A stretch of DNA of 64,000 nucleotides from Catalimonadaceae bacterium JC749 (lineage in GTDB: Bacteria > Bacteroidota > Bacteroidia > Cytophagales > Cyclobacteriaceae), in assembly GCA_021730635.1 (NCBI GenBank), contig JAJNNC010000016.1, positions 62,001 through 126,000 of the forward strand, given 5' to 3'. Below the pieces are notes generated by a model that worked only from the letters and a program-made list of their open reading frames with translations, made no database searches and had not been told where the DNA came from. Both the position numbers and the translations under genes were made by a program. This document shows positions 34,644 to 42,639 of the stretch, piece after piece. How positions within the stretch are numbered: position 1 is the first letter of the stretch; the number at the start of each line of letters is the position of its first letter.

Positions 34644-34743
34644 AAAATGAACGCTTATTCGATTTGATTAGCCTCAGTCTTTTATATTGCTTACATTTCC
34701 TAACAGAATATGGACTTTTAATCACAACCTCAAGCTATTTGAA

Positions 34744-36726
34744 ATGAGTAATACACTGCACAAGACGATACTCTTGTTTTTCATGGCTGTCGTAGGAACG
34801 GCTGCTGTTTCTTTTACCTGGGCACAATCTCTACCTGTTGCTGAATTTACCGTGCATGCCGATCAGTATGATCGCCTTAATACGCCGGTGCATGCTGCGC
34901 TGGAAGGTGTTCCGCTGGCCTCTTCGGATATGCAGCTTTTTGAAGTGACCAACGGGCAGGCGGAGCCTGTTCATTTCCAGCTGGAAGCAGGATACCAACC
35001 CGGTATTTGGTGGATATTGCAGGGAGAAACGCCAGCCGGTATGGTAAGGCGGTTTGAACTGAGGCGGGCAGCCAAGCAGCCTCAGGAGAACGCTCAGCCA
35101 CAGGTACAGATGCAAGACAACGGAGAGGCAGTGCAGGTGACAATTGCCAACAAAAACGTACTGTCCTATCATTATGGTATGACGCCAGCCCCCAAAGGCA
35201 CTTCCGAACGCTTCAGCCGGGGTGGCTATATTCATCCCCTTCGATCTCCTGCCGGCGAGGTGCTCACCCGCATTCAGCCACCCGACCATTATCACCACTA
35301 TGGCATCTGGAATCCCTGGACGCATACGGAATACAAAGGAAAAGAAGTGGACTTCTGGAACATAGGCGATGGGAAAGGCACCGTACGGGTCAAGAGTGTG
35401 CCTACCGTGGTGAATGGAGATGTTTTTGGCCGTGTGGAGGCCGTACATGAGAGCGTGGTGCTGAGTGAGGCCAAGATGGAAGGGGAAGTGGCCCTGAATG
35501 AAAAGTGGGATATCCGTGTATGGAACGCCGACCCTCAGCAAAAAATATGGCTGGTGGATTTTACTTCCACCATGAACTGTGCTGGTGAAAATCCCCTGAC
35601 CGTCAAAGAATATCGTTATGGAGGCTTTGGCTTCCGGGCTACCGAGAAATGGAATGATCAGACCGCAACCCTGCTCACCTCAGCCGGAAAAGATAAAAGC
35701 AACGGCAATGCTACCCGGGCCCGCTGGTGCGATATCAACGGTGTTGCCCAGAACGGCCAGGCTGGTATCCTGTTTATGACGTATCCTGCCAACTACAATT
35801 ATCCTGAGCAGATTCGGATATGGCCTACGGGCATGAACGAGGGAAAAGAAAATGTCTTCTTTAACTTTAACCCTGCCCAGGACCGGGACTGGATACTGGA
35901 ACCGGGTAAATCTTATACACTCAAATACCGCATGATGGTGTACGACGGCAAGATTGACAGCACCACCGCTGAGCAATATTGGCGGGATTTTGCGCATCCC
36001 CCCCGGGTAGAGATACATACCTGGCCTGATCTGAAAGGAAAAAAAGTGCTGGTCTATACCAAAAATGGAGAAGGCTATGTACACGAAAATCGGGCTGCCA
36101 GTGTGGAAGCCATCAAAAAACTGGGAAAAGAACACGGATTTGCCGTGGAAGCTTCGGAAGACCCCGCTATCTTTACGGAAGAGAACATCCGGCAGTATGA
36201 CGTGCTGATCTTTTCTAATACCAACAATGAGGTGTTTGATACCGAAGCACAAAAAGAGGTCTTCCAGCAGTATATTCGTTCAGGAGGAGGGTTTGTGGGT
36301 CTTCATTCTGCCAGCGGATCGGAAAGAGACTGGCCCTGGTTTCAGCAGATGCTGGGCGGTAAGTTCTTTCGCCATCCTCCGTTGCAGCCTTTTGATGTTA
36401 AAGTGATAGACAAAAGCCATCCTTCTACCACTTTTCTGCCGGAAGTCTGGCAGTGGGAAGATGAATGTTATTACATCAAACAACTGAATCCTGACATCCA
36501 CGTGTTGCTGGCTGCCGACCTGACCACAGTGGAAGATGAAAAAAAAGTCGAGTACCCGGGCGATACCTTTGGAGAACTGCTGCCTTTGGCCTGGTGCCAT
36601 ACATTTGATGGTGGCCGCCAGTGGTACACTGCCCTGGGGCATAAGCCCGAATATTATGCTGATCCTGCATTGATGCGACACATCCTGGGTGGTATTGCCT
36701 GGGTTTTAAGCGGGGATCAACCCTAA
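34744..36726 (+). CDS. DUF6807 (PmoA-like) and ThuA domain fusion protein
   Basis: A 660-residue exported protein; the ATG at 34744 gives a clean signal peptide ('HKTILLFFMAVVGTAAVSFT'), while the further upstream start adds an unlikely leader. The N-terminal part (about 30-405) has the PmoA/DUF6807 landmarks 'GGYIHPLRSPAGEVLT' and 'PPDHYHHYGIWNPW'. The C-terminal part (about 420-655) is a ThuA domain: 'KKVLVYTKNGEGYVHENRAA', 'SGGGFVGLHSAS' and 'LLPLAWCHTFDGGRQWYTAL'. ThuA proteins are glutamine-amidotransferase-like and linked to disaccharide (trehalose) use. Its place before two exported Gfo/Idh proteins suggests a role in periplasmic sugar conversion (inference). Confidence 0.85.
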   Translation: MSNTLHKTILLFFMAVVGTAAVSFTWAQSLPVAEFTVHADQYDRLNTPVHAALEGVPLASSDMQLFEVTNGQAEPVHFQLEAGYQPGIWWILQGETPAGMVRRFELRRAAKQPQENAQPQVQMQDNGEAVQVTIANKNVLSYHYGMTPAPKGTSERFSRGGYIHPLRSPAGEVLTRIQPPDHYHHYGIWNPWTHTEYKGKEVDFWNIGDGKGTVRVKSVPTVVNGDVFGRVEAVHESVVLSEAKMEGEVALNEKWDIRVWNADPQQKIWLVDFTSTMNCAGENPLTVKEYRYGGFGFRATEKWNDQTATLLTSAGKDKSNGNATRARWCDINGVAQNGQAGILFMTYPANYNYPEQIRIWPTGMNEGKENVFFNFNPAQDRDWILEPGKSYTLKYRMMVYDGKIDSTTAEQYWRDFAHPPRVEIHTWPDLKGKKVLVYTKNGEGYVHENRAASVEAIKKLGKEHGFAVEASEDPAIFTEENIRQYDVLIFSNTNNEVFDTEAQKEVFQQYIRSGGGFVGLHSASGSERDWPWFQQMLGGKFFRHPPLQPFDVKVIDKSHPSTTFLPEVWQWEDECYYIKQLNPDIHVLLAADLTTVEDEKKVEYPGDTFGELLPLAWCHTFDGGRQWYTALGHKPEYYADPALMRHILGGIAWVLSGDQP

Positions 36727-36768
36727 CATTGTTGTCTCTCATATTTAAAACGCTTTAGAAAATATATC

Positions 36769-38199
36769 ATGAAAAAGAAAAAGGCATCTCAGAAGCATCC
36801 TATCAGCCGACGCGATTATCTGAAAAAATCTGTGGTAGGTGCAGCGGGCATTCTGTTCGTTCCTACCATCGTGCCCTCTTCCGTTTTTGGAAAGAATGCG
36901 CCCAGCAATAAAATCAATATCGGACAAATCGGATTTGGCCGTATTGCCCAAAGCCACGATCTGCCGGAAACCCTGAAATACGATGTGGCCCGTGTCATGG
37001 CTGTGAGTGATGTGGACAGCAAAAGAAAACAGGACGGCAAGCGGTTTATTGAGGGTTGGTATGCCGAGAAAAAAGGTAAAAAGAATTATGTTACTGTCAA
37101 AATGTATGACGATTACCGGGAGATGTTGACTAATCCGGAAATAGACGCCGTCATCATCAGTACGCCCGACCATTGGCACGCCCAGCCAGCCATAGAAGCT
37201 GCCCTGGCTGGTAAAGATATTTACTTACAAAAACCTGCCTCCCTCACCATCGAGGAAGGGCGTGCCATGAGCGACGTCATGCATCGTACCGGTAGGGTGT
37301 TTCAGATCGGCAGTCAGCAGCGGTCTTTGAATCCCTGGCCTCAGTTTAAAAGAGCCTGCGAATTAGTGCGCAATGGCCGTATCGGTGAGTTGCATACCAT
37401 TCAGGTAGGGTTGCCAGGCGATCCTGGTGGAGAGGAAGAACCCTCCATGCCTGTACCTGAAAACCTGAACTACGACATGTGGTTAGGCTCTACTCCTTAT
37501 GTCTATTATACCGAGAAAAGAGTACACCCTCAGATAGATTATTCTCGTCCCGGCTGGCTGCGTTGCGAGCAATTCGGTGCCGGGATGATCACCGGCTGGG
37601 GAGCACACCATATAGATACGGCTCACTGGGGCATGGGTACAGAATATACAGGGCCTATAGAGGTAGAAGCCGAAGCGGAATTTCCCCACCAAGGTCTCTG
37701 GAATGTTCACGGCCCGTTTAAGGTACGCGCCAAATATGCCAATGGCGTGACCATGCATATCAGTGGCGATAATCCGAACGGGGTTCGCTTTGAAGGATCA
37801 GAAGGGTGGATTTTTGTTTCCAGAGGTGATGTGGGTGTCACAGCCAGCGACCCCAACAAGCCCGAAGGAGGCAGCGAGGCTTTTCAGGCCAGCGATCCGA
37901 AAATATTAGCTTCTGAGATTGGTCCTGACGAGATTCATCTGTATGCCAGCGAAGAGCAGCATGGCAACTGGCTGGATTGTATCAAGACCAGAGAAGCTAC
38001 GGTGGCTCCGGCGGAAGTGGCACACCGGTCTTGCAGTGCCTGTCTGGTAGCGCATACAGCGATGAAATTACCCCGCAAGCTTTACTGGGATCCGGTGAAT
38101 GAAAGATTTAACAATGATGATGAAGCCAATGCCATGCTTTCCCGACCGCAGCGTTACCCTTATGGCATACAACATATAGAAGGATTGAAGAAGATTTAG
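36769..38199 (+). CDS. twin-arginine-exported Gfo/Idh/MocA-family oxidoreductase
   Basis: A 476-residue NAD(P)-type sugar oxidoreductase with a Tat signal, SRRDYLKK at 13-20 followed by a hydrophobic stretch ending near '...PSSVFGK'. The Rossmann domain starts 'INIGQIGFGRIAQSHDL', with 'DAVIISTPDHWHAQPAIEA' and 'GKDIYLQKPASLTIEEGRAM' (EKP-like QKP). The C-terminal domain includes 'GAGMITGWGAHHIDTAHWGM', typical of the Bacteroidota glycoside-processing branch. Tat export implies the protein folds with its cofactor before export and works in the periplasm. Enzymes like this may oxidise sugars or use an NAD-dependent hydrolysis; the reaction here is not known. It begins 42 nt after the ThuA fusion gene. 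Confidence 0.9.
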   Translation: MKKKKASQKHPISRRDYLKKSVVGAAGILFVPTIVPSSVFGKNAPSNKINIGQIGFGRIAQSHDLPETLKYDVARVMAVSDVDSKRKQDGKRFIEGWYAEKKGKKNYVTVKMYDDYREMLTNPEIDAVIISTPDHWHAQPAIEAALAGKDIYLQKPASLTIEEGRAMSDVMHRTGRVFQIGSQQRSLNPWPQFKRACELVRNGRIGELHTIQVGLPGDPGGEEEPSMPVPENLNYDMWLGSTPYVYYTEKRVHPQIDYSRPGWLRCEQFGAGMITGWGAHHIDTAHWGMGTEYTGPIEVEAEAEFPHQGLWNVHGPFKVRAKYANGVTMHISGDNPNGVRFEGSEGWIFVSRGDVGVTASDPNKPEGGSEAFQASDPKILASEIGPDEIHLYASEEQHGNWLDCIKTREATVAPAEVAHRSCSACLVAHTAMKLPRKLYWDPVNERFNNDDEANAMLSRPQRYPYGIQHIEGLKKI

Positions 38200-38284
38200 G
38201 AAAAATCATTATTTTCGGGCCTATCCCTGGTTTCTCTGTGGAGAATAAAACAGGATGGTCTCATTGGTTAAAGAAAATTTATTC

Positions 38285-39691
38285 ATGAAAATCAGATTCA
38301 TTATACTGTTTTGGGCAGTGGCTTTGTATGCCTGTGATCGTTCCCAATCGGAGAATACGACGGAAACAAATACCAGCAACCCCATGAGTTTTACAGGTGC
38401 CGACGATGAAGTCAAACTCATGACCGTAGATCCGGGACATTTTCATGCCGCCCTGGTGCAGAAGTTTATGTATGACCAGGTGGATTCTATCGTGCATGTA
38501 TATGCTCCGGCCGGAGAAGATCTGCCCCTACACCTGCAAAGGATAGAGCAGTTTAACACCCGTGAAGAGGATCCTACCCATTGGGAAGAGAAAGTATATA
38601 CAGGACCGGATTTCTTTGAGAAGATGCTTGAGGAAAAACCCGGTAATGTAGTTGTACTGTCCGGTAACAATGCCAAGAAAACCCAGTATATCCTCTCTTC
38701 GGTAGAGGCTGGTTTGAATGTGCTGGCCGATAAGCCGATGGTGATCAAGCCCGAACTCTTTCCCATGTTGACACAGGCTATGCAGGAAGCCAAAGACAAT
38801 GACGTACTGCTCTATGACATCATGACCGAGCGGTATGAGATCACCACCATACTGCAGAAAGAACTGGCACAGTTTCAGGAGGTGTTCGGTACGCTGGAAG
38901 AGGGAACCCCGGAAGAACCGGCTATCTCCAAAGAAAGCGTCCACCATTTTTTCAAATATGTGGCGGGAAATCCATTGCAACGACCACCCTGGTTTTTTGA
39001 TGTCTCTCAGCAGGGAGAAGGCATGGTAGATGTGTCTACCCACCTGGTGGATCTGATCCTGTGGGAATGTTTTCCGGAAGAAGGCATTGATACTTCCGAA
39101 GTGGATGTGCTCTCTGCCCGCCGCTGGCATACGGAAATCACTCCTTCTCAATTCAAGCAATCGACGGGCTTAAGCGAGTTTCCCGATTATTTACGGAAAG
39201 ATGTGGTAAAAGACTCTGTACTGAATGTATTTTCTAATGGGGAGTTTGTCTTCCAGACCCGGGGTGTGCATGGCAAAGTGTCGGTCATCTGGAATTTCCA
39301 GGCACCGGAAGGCGCTGCTGACACGCATTATTCCATCATGCGGGGCACCCTGGCCAACCTCGTGATTCGTCAGGACAAAGCCCAAAACTATCAGCCCACG
39401 TTGTATGTGGAACCGTTGAAACCGGCAGATAAGGAAAAGATAGGCACTGCCTTGACACAGGCCATAGAGGAAATAGGAGGGCAATACGCTGGCGTTTCTG
39501 TGAAACCATCGGATAATGGATGGGAAGTGGTAATTCCTGACCAGTATAAAGTAGGCCATGAGGCGCATTTTTCGCAGGTAACCGAAAAGTATTTGCAGTA
39601 TCTGGTAGACGGTGCCTTACCGGAATGGGAAGAAAAAAATATGCTGACCAAGTATTTTATCACCATGCAGGCTTATCGGTTAAGTCGTTAA
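38285..39691 (+). CDS. lipoprotein Gfo/Idh-family oxidoreductase with PF16490-like C-terminal domain
   Basis: A 468-residue protein. The ATG at 38285 places a lipobox ('FWAVALYAC') at residues 10-18; an upstream in-frame start at 38255 would spoil the signal. The first domain shows 'VKLMTVDPGHFHAALVQKFM', 'PGNVVVLSGNNAKKTQYILS' and 'GLNVLADKPMVIKPELFPML', a Rossmann fold with the DKP version of the Gfo/Idh EKP motif. The rest fits the 'putative oxidoreductase C-terminal domain' family. Membrane anchoring and the twin-arginine partner upstream suggest that sugar redox chemistry happens in the cell envelope. The TRAP binding protein starts 3 nt after its stop. Confidence 0.85.
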   Translation: MKIRFIILFWAVALYACDRSQSENTTETNTSNPMSFTGADDEVKLMTVDPGHFHAALVQKFMYDQVDSIVHVYAPAGEDLPLHLQRIEQFNTREEDPTHWEEKVYTGPDFFEKMLEEKPGNVVVLSGNNAKKTQYILSSVEAGLNVLADKPMVIKPELFPMLTQAMQEAKDNDVLLYDIMTERYEITTILQKELAQFQEVFGTLEEGTPEEPAISKESVHHFFKYVAGNPLQRPPWFFDVSQQGEGMVDVSTHLVDLILWECFPEEGIDTSEVDVLSARRWHTEITPSQFKQSTGLSEFPDYLRKDVVKDSVLNVFSNGEFVFQTRGVHGKVSVIWNFQAPEGAADTHYSIMRGTLANLVIRQDKAQNYQPTLYVEPLKPADKEKIGTALTQAIEEIGGQYAGVSVKPSDNGWEVVIPDQYKVGHEAHFSQVTEKYLQYLVDGALPEWEEKNMLTKYFITMQAYRLSR

Positions 39692-39694
39692 TGT

Positions 39695-40705
39695 ATGATC
39701 CGAATGAAGGGAGACAAACAGTACAGGATTTCCATCAACGGCTGGATCTTTTTGTTCATCCTGCTGGTCGCTTGCAGACAACAAAAGGAAGTAAAAACGC
39801 TCCGGCTGGCGCACAGCCTGTCTATGGACCACTCCGTGCATAAGGCCATGGAATATATGGCAGAACAACTGGCAGAAAAGTCCGAGGGAAAAATGAGGAT
39901 CAAGATTTATCCCAGCGGTCAGTTGGGGGCAGAAAGGGAATGCCTGGAGATGCTTCAGTTTGGCAGCCTGGCCATGACCAAAGTTTCCGCTGCCGTAATG
40001 GAAGGGTTTGCAGAAAAATACAAAGTGTTTGGCTTACCTTATATTTTTGAAAATAAAGCCCAGGCTTTTAAAGTGTTTGATGGAGAAATCGGTCGGGAAA
40101 TCCTGTTGTCCGGAGAAAAATACGGTTTGCGAGGCCTGGATTTTTATGATGCCGGTTCCCGTAGCTTTTATACCAAAGACCGGCCGATCACCAAACCTGA
40201 AGACCTGGCAGGCCTGAAAATCCGGGTGATGAAAAGCAATACGGCCATGAACATGGTCAGAGCCATGGGAGGATCGCCCACGCCTATCTCCTGGGGAGAG
40301 CTGTACACGGCCTTGCAAAGCGGCATAGTGGATGGAGCAGAAAACAACCCACCCAGCTTGTATCTGTCGCATCATTATGAAGTATGCCGGTATTACTCCA
40401 TAGATGAACATACCCAAGTGCCGGATGTGCTCATGATCAGCAAGGTGGTATGGGATAAACTCTCGGCGCAGGAAAAAAAATGGGTGCAGGAAGCGGCTGA
40501 CGCTTCCGTACCGTACCAGCGGAAATTGTGGGATGTTTCTGAGCAGGAAGCCCTGGAAGAAGTGGAGAAGGCAGGTGTACAGATTAACTATCCGGAAAAA
40601 GAGCCTTTTATCCGGGAAGTACAAAATATGTATGAGCAGTACCGAACCGATACGGTGCTGTATCCCCTTATTCAGAAAATTCGTGCCGTTCAGGTATCAT
40701 TGTAA
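39695..40705 (+). CDS. dctP: TRAP transporter solute-binding lipoprotein, DctP family
   Basis: A 336-residue DctP-type binding protein. The lipobox is 'IFLFILLVAC' followed by RQQKEV, so it is anchored rather than free in the periplasm. Family motifs: 'LRLAHSLSMDHSVHKAMEYM', 'IYPSGQLGAERECLEMLQFG', 'LAGLKIRVMKSNTAMNMVRA' with the carboxylate-binding Arg, and 'GIVDGAENNP'. TRAP binding proteins of this branch take organic acids, uronates (glucuronate, galacturonate) included. Together with UxuA and the SDR a hexuronate ligand is likely (inference). It starts 3 nt after the Gfo/Idh lipoprotein gene and is followed by dctQ and dctM. Confidence 0.92.
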   Translation: MIRMKGDKQYRISINGWIFLFILLVACRQQKEVKTLRLAHSLSMDHSVHKAMEYMAEQLAEKSEGKMRIKIYPSGQLGAERECLEMLQFGSLAMTKVSAAVMEGFAEKYKVFGLPYIFENKAQAFKVFDGEIGREILLSGEKYGLRGLDFYDAGSRSFYTKDRPITKPEDLAGLKIRVMKSNTAMNMVRAMGGSPTPISWGELYTALQSGIVDGAENNPPSLYLSHHYEVCRYYSIDEHTQVPDVLMISKVVWDKLSAQEKKWVQEAADASVPYQRKLWDVSEQEALEEVEKAGVQINYPEKEPFIREVQNMYEQYRTDTVLYPLIQKIRAVQVSL

Positions 40706-40714
40706 ATGAAGTAA

Positions 40715-41206
40715 ATGATGGGTATAAGGAATATGATTGACAGGGTGGTTCGTTTAATCCTGGTCTTGCTGATGTCGGTGATTGTACTGGATGTACTGCT
40801 GCAGGTGGTGAGTCGCTACCTGTTCCAGTCTCCCTTGGGTTTTACCGACGAACTGGCCGGGTTTCTACTGATCTGGATAGGCCTGATGGGAGCCGCTTAT
40901 GCCACCGGAGAAAAACAGCATCTGGCTATTGATCTGATCTCTCATAAATTTACTTCCTCACGGCGAAAATATCTGGAGGTATTGGTCAGCTTTTTCGTCT
41001 GCCTTTTTGCCCTGGCAGTATTGGTAGTAGGCGGCCTCTGGCTGGTCTATACTTCATTTCTTTACGGGCAGTTATCCGCCGCACTGGAAGTTCCCTTAGG
41101 CTATGTTTACCTGGTAGCGCCCCTATCGGGTCTGCTGATCATCTATTATACCATTGATAACACCCTGCATTTATTTCGTCACCAAACCCTACCCACTACC
41201 CCATAA
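40715..41206 (+). CDS. dctQ: TRAP transporter small permease, DctQ
   Basis: A 163-residue protein with four membrane helices. 'LLMSVIVLDVLLQVVSRYLF' and 'FTDELAGFLLIWIGLMGAAY' carry the DctQ family signature (R-Y..., W/E-ELA..L..W..fLGa). It forms the inner-membrane complex with DctM. The stop and the dctM start share one base (TAATG), so translation is coupled. Confidence 0.92.
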   Translation: MMGIRNMIDRVVRLILVLLMSVIVLDVLLQVVSRYLFQSPLGFTDELAGFLLIWIGLMGAAYATGEKQHLAIDLISHKFTSSRRKYLEVLVSFFVCLFALAVLVVGGLWLVYTSFLYGQLSAALEVPLGYVYLVAPLSGLLIIYYTIDNTLHLFRHQTLPTTP

Positions 41207-42504
41207 TGGAAGCTTTTGAAGTATTGATTTTGGTTGTAAGTTTTATCTTTTTTATTGTGGTAGGAGTTCCCATTGCCTACAGTATTGGTCTGGCAGGCAT
41301 CATTACCATGCTGTTGTCCATAGACTATCTGCCCGCGGCTACCACATTTGCCCAGCGGATGGCCACCGGCCTGGATAGCTTTACCCTACTGGCGATCCCC
41401 CTGTTTATTTTTGCGGGTCAGTTGATGAACAATGGAGGCATCGCTGCCCGGCTGGTAGAGTTTGCCAAAGTAATGGTGGGCCGGTTTCCCGGAGGGCTGG
41501 CGATTGTTAATGTACTGGCGAATATGCTCTTTGGGGCTATCTCCGGTTCAGCCGGTGCTTCTGCTTCGGCCATTGGCAGCATTATGCATCCGAGGATGAA
41601 AAAAGAAAAGTATGATGAGAGTTTTAGTGTTGCTGTCAATATTTCTTCAGCCACCACCGGACTGGTCATACCGCCCAGCAATATTCTGATCATTTACTCT
41701 CTGGCTAGCGGAGGGGTATCAATTGCGGCTTTATTTCTGGCAGGCTACATTCCCGGCCTTTTGATGGGACTGGCGCTGATCGGTTTTGCAGCCGCCTATG
41801 CCTACCGGCATCAGTATCCGACGGTAGAAAAAACGACCTGGCGTGAAAAACTGCAGAAGTTTTTGGCAGCCTTTCCCAGTTTGTTGCTGCTGTTCATCGT
41901 ACTGGGCGGTATTATTGCCGGCGTTTTTACCGCTACCGAAGCTTCCGGGGTTGCCGTGTTGTATTGCCTGGTGCTGGCCTTCATCTATAGGGAAATTCGC
42001 TGGCGCGATATGCCGGACATCATCATCAAAACTACCCTGACCACAGCGATTGTGCTGTTGTTGGTGGCCACGTCTATTGGTTTGTCCTGGGTGATGGCCT
42101 ATCAGGAGATTCCACAGAATGTGAGTGCTGCTTTGCTACAGCTGAGCGATAGTCCGTTTCTGATTCTGCTCATCATCAACCTGATTCTGTTGTTTGTAGG
42201 CGTGTTTATGGATATGACGCCGGCGGTGCTCATCTTTACACCCATTTTTCTGCCGGTGGTTACCGAACAGTTAGGGATCAATCCTATCCACTTCGGCATT
42301 ATCCTTATTGTCAACCTCTGTGTAGGTTTGTGTACTCCCCCGGTAGGTACCGTCCTGTTTATTGGTTGTAGTGTCGCCAATGTTAAAATACAGTCGGTGA
42401 TCCGTCCGCTCATTCCCTTTTTCCTGGTGATGATTCTGGTGTTGCTCCTCATTACCTATATACCGGAATTAAGCTTATGGCTGCCCCGGACGCTGGGATT
42501 CTGA
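41206..42504 (+). CDS. dctM: TRAP transporter large permease, DctM
   Basis: A 432-residue, 12-13-helix membrane protein, the transport channel of the TRAP complex, using a sodium gradient in known members. Signatures include 'LLAIPLFIFAGQLMNNGGIA', 'FGAISGSAGASASAIGSIM', 'TGLVIPPSNILIIYSLASGG', 'GVFMDMTPAVLIFTPIFLPV' and 'NLCVGLCTPPVGTVLFIGCS'. Length is normal. It is last in the ThuA-Gfo-Gfo-dctPQM run and converges on the GH78 gene; no clear terminator is seen in the 135-nt gap. Confidence 0.95.
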   Translation: MEAFEVLILVVSFIFFIVVGVPIAYSIGLAGIITMLLSIDYLPAATTFAQRMATGLDSFTLLAIPLFIFAGQLMNNGGIAARLVEFAKVMVGRFPGGLAIVNVLANMLFGAISGSAGASASAIGSIMHPRMKKEKYDESFSVAVNISSATTGLVIPPSNILIIYSLASGGVSIAALFLAGYIPGLLMGLALIGFAAAYAYRHQYPTVEKTTWREKLQKFLAAFPSLLLLFIVLGGIIAGVFTATEASGVAVLYCLVLAFIYREIRWRDMPDIIIKTTLTTAIVLLLVATSIGLSWVMAYQEIPQNVSAALLQLSDSPFLILLIINLILLFVGVFMDMTPAVLIFTPIFLPVVTEQLGINPIHFGIILIVNLCVGLCTPPVGTVLFIGCSVANVKIQSVIRPLIPFFLVMILVLLLITYIPELSLWLPRTLGF

Positions 42505-42639
42505 TAGAATGTTAGCATGAGTGAAGGATAAAATGATACCCTCTCCTGCCAACCTTGTTCCGTAGGGAATGATAGGGGATAGGAGTGAGTAGGTGTCCAA
42601 CATCTATGGGACATAGTACGCAGGAAGTGGTATTACTTG

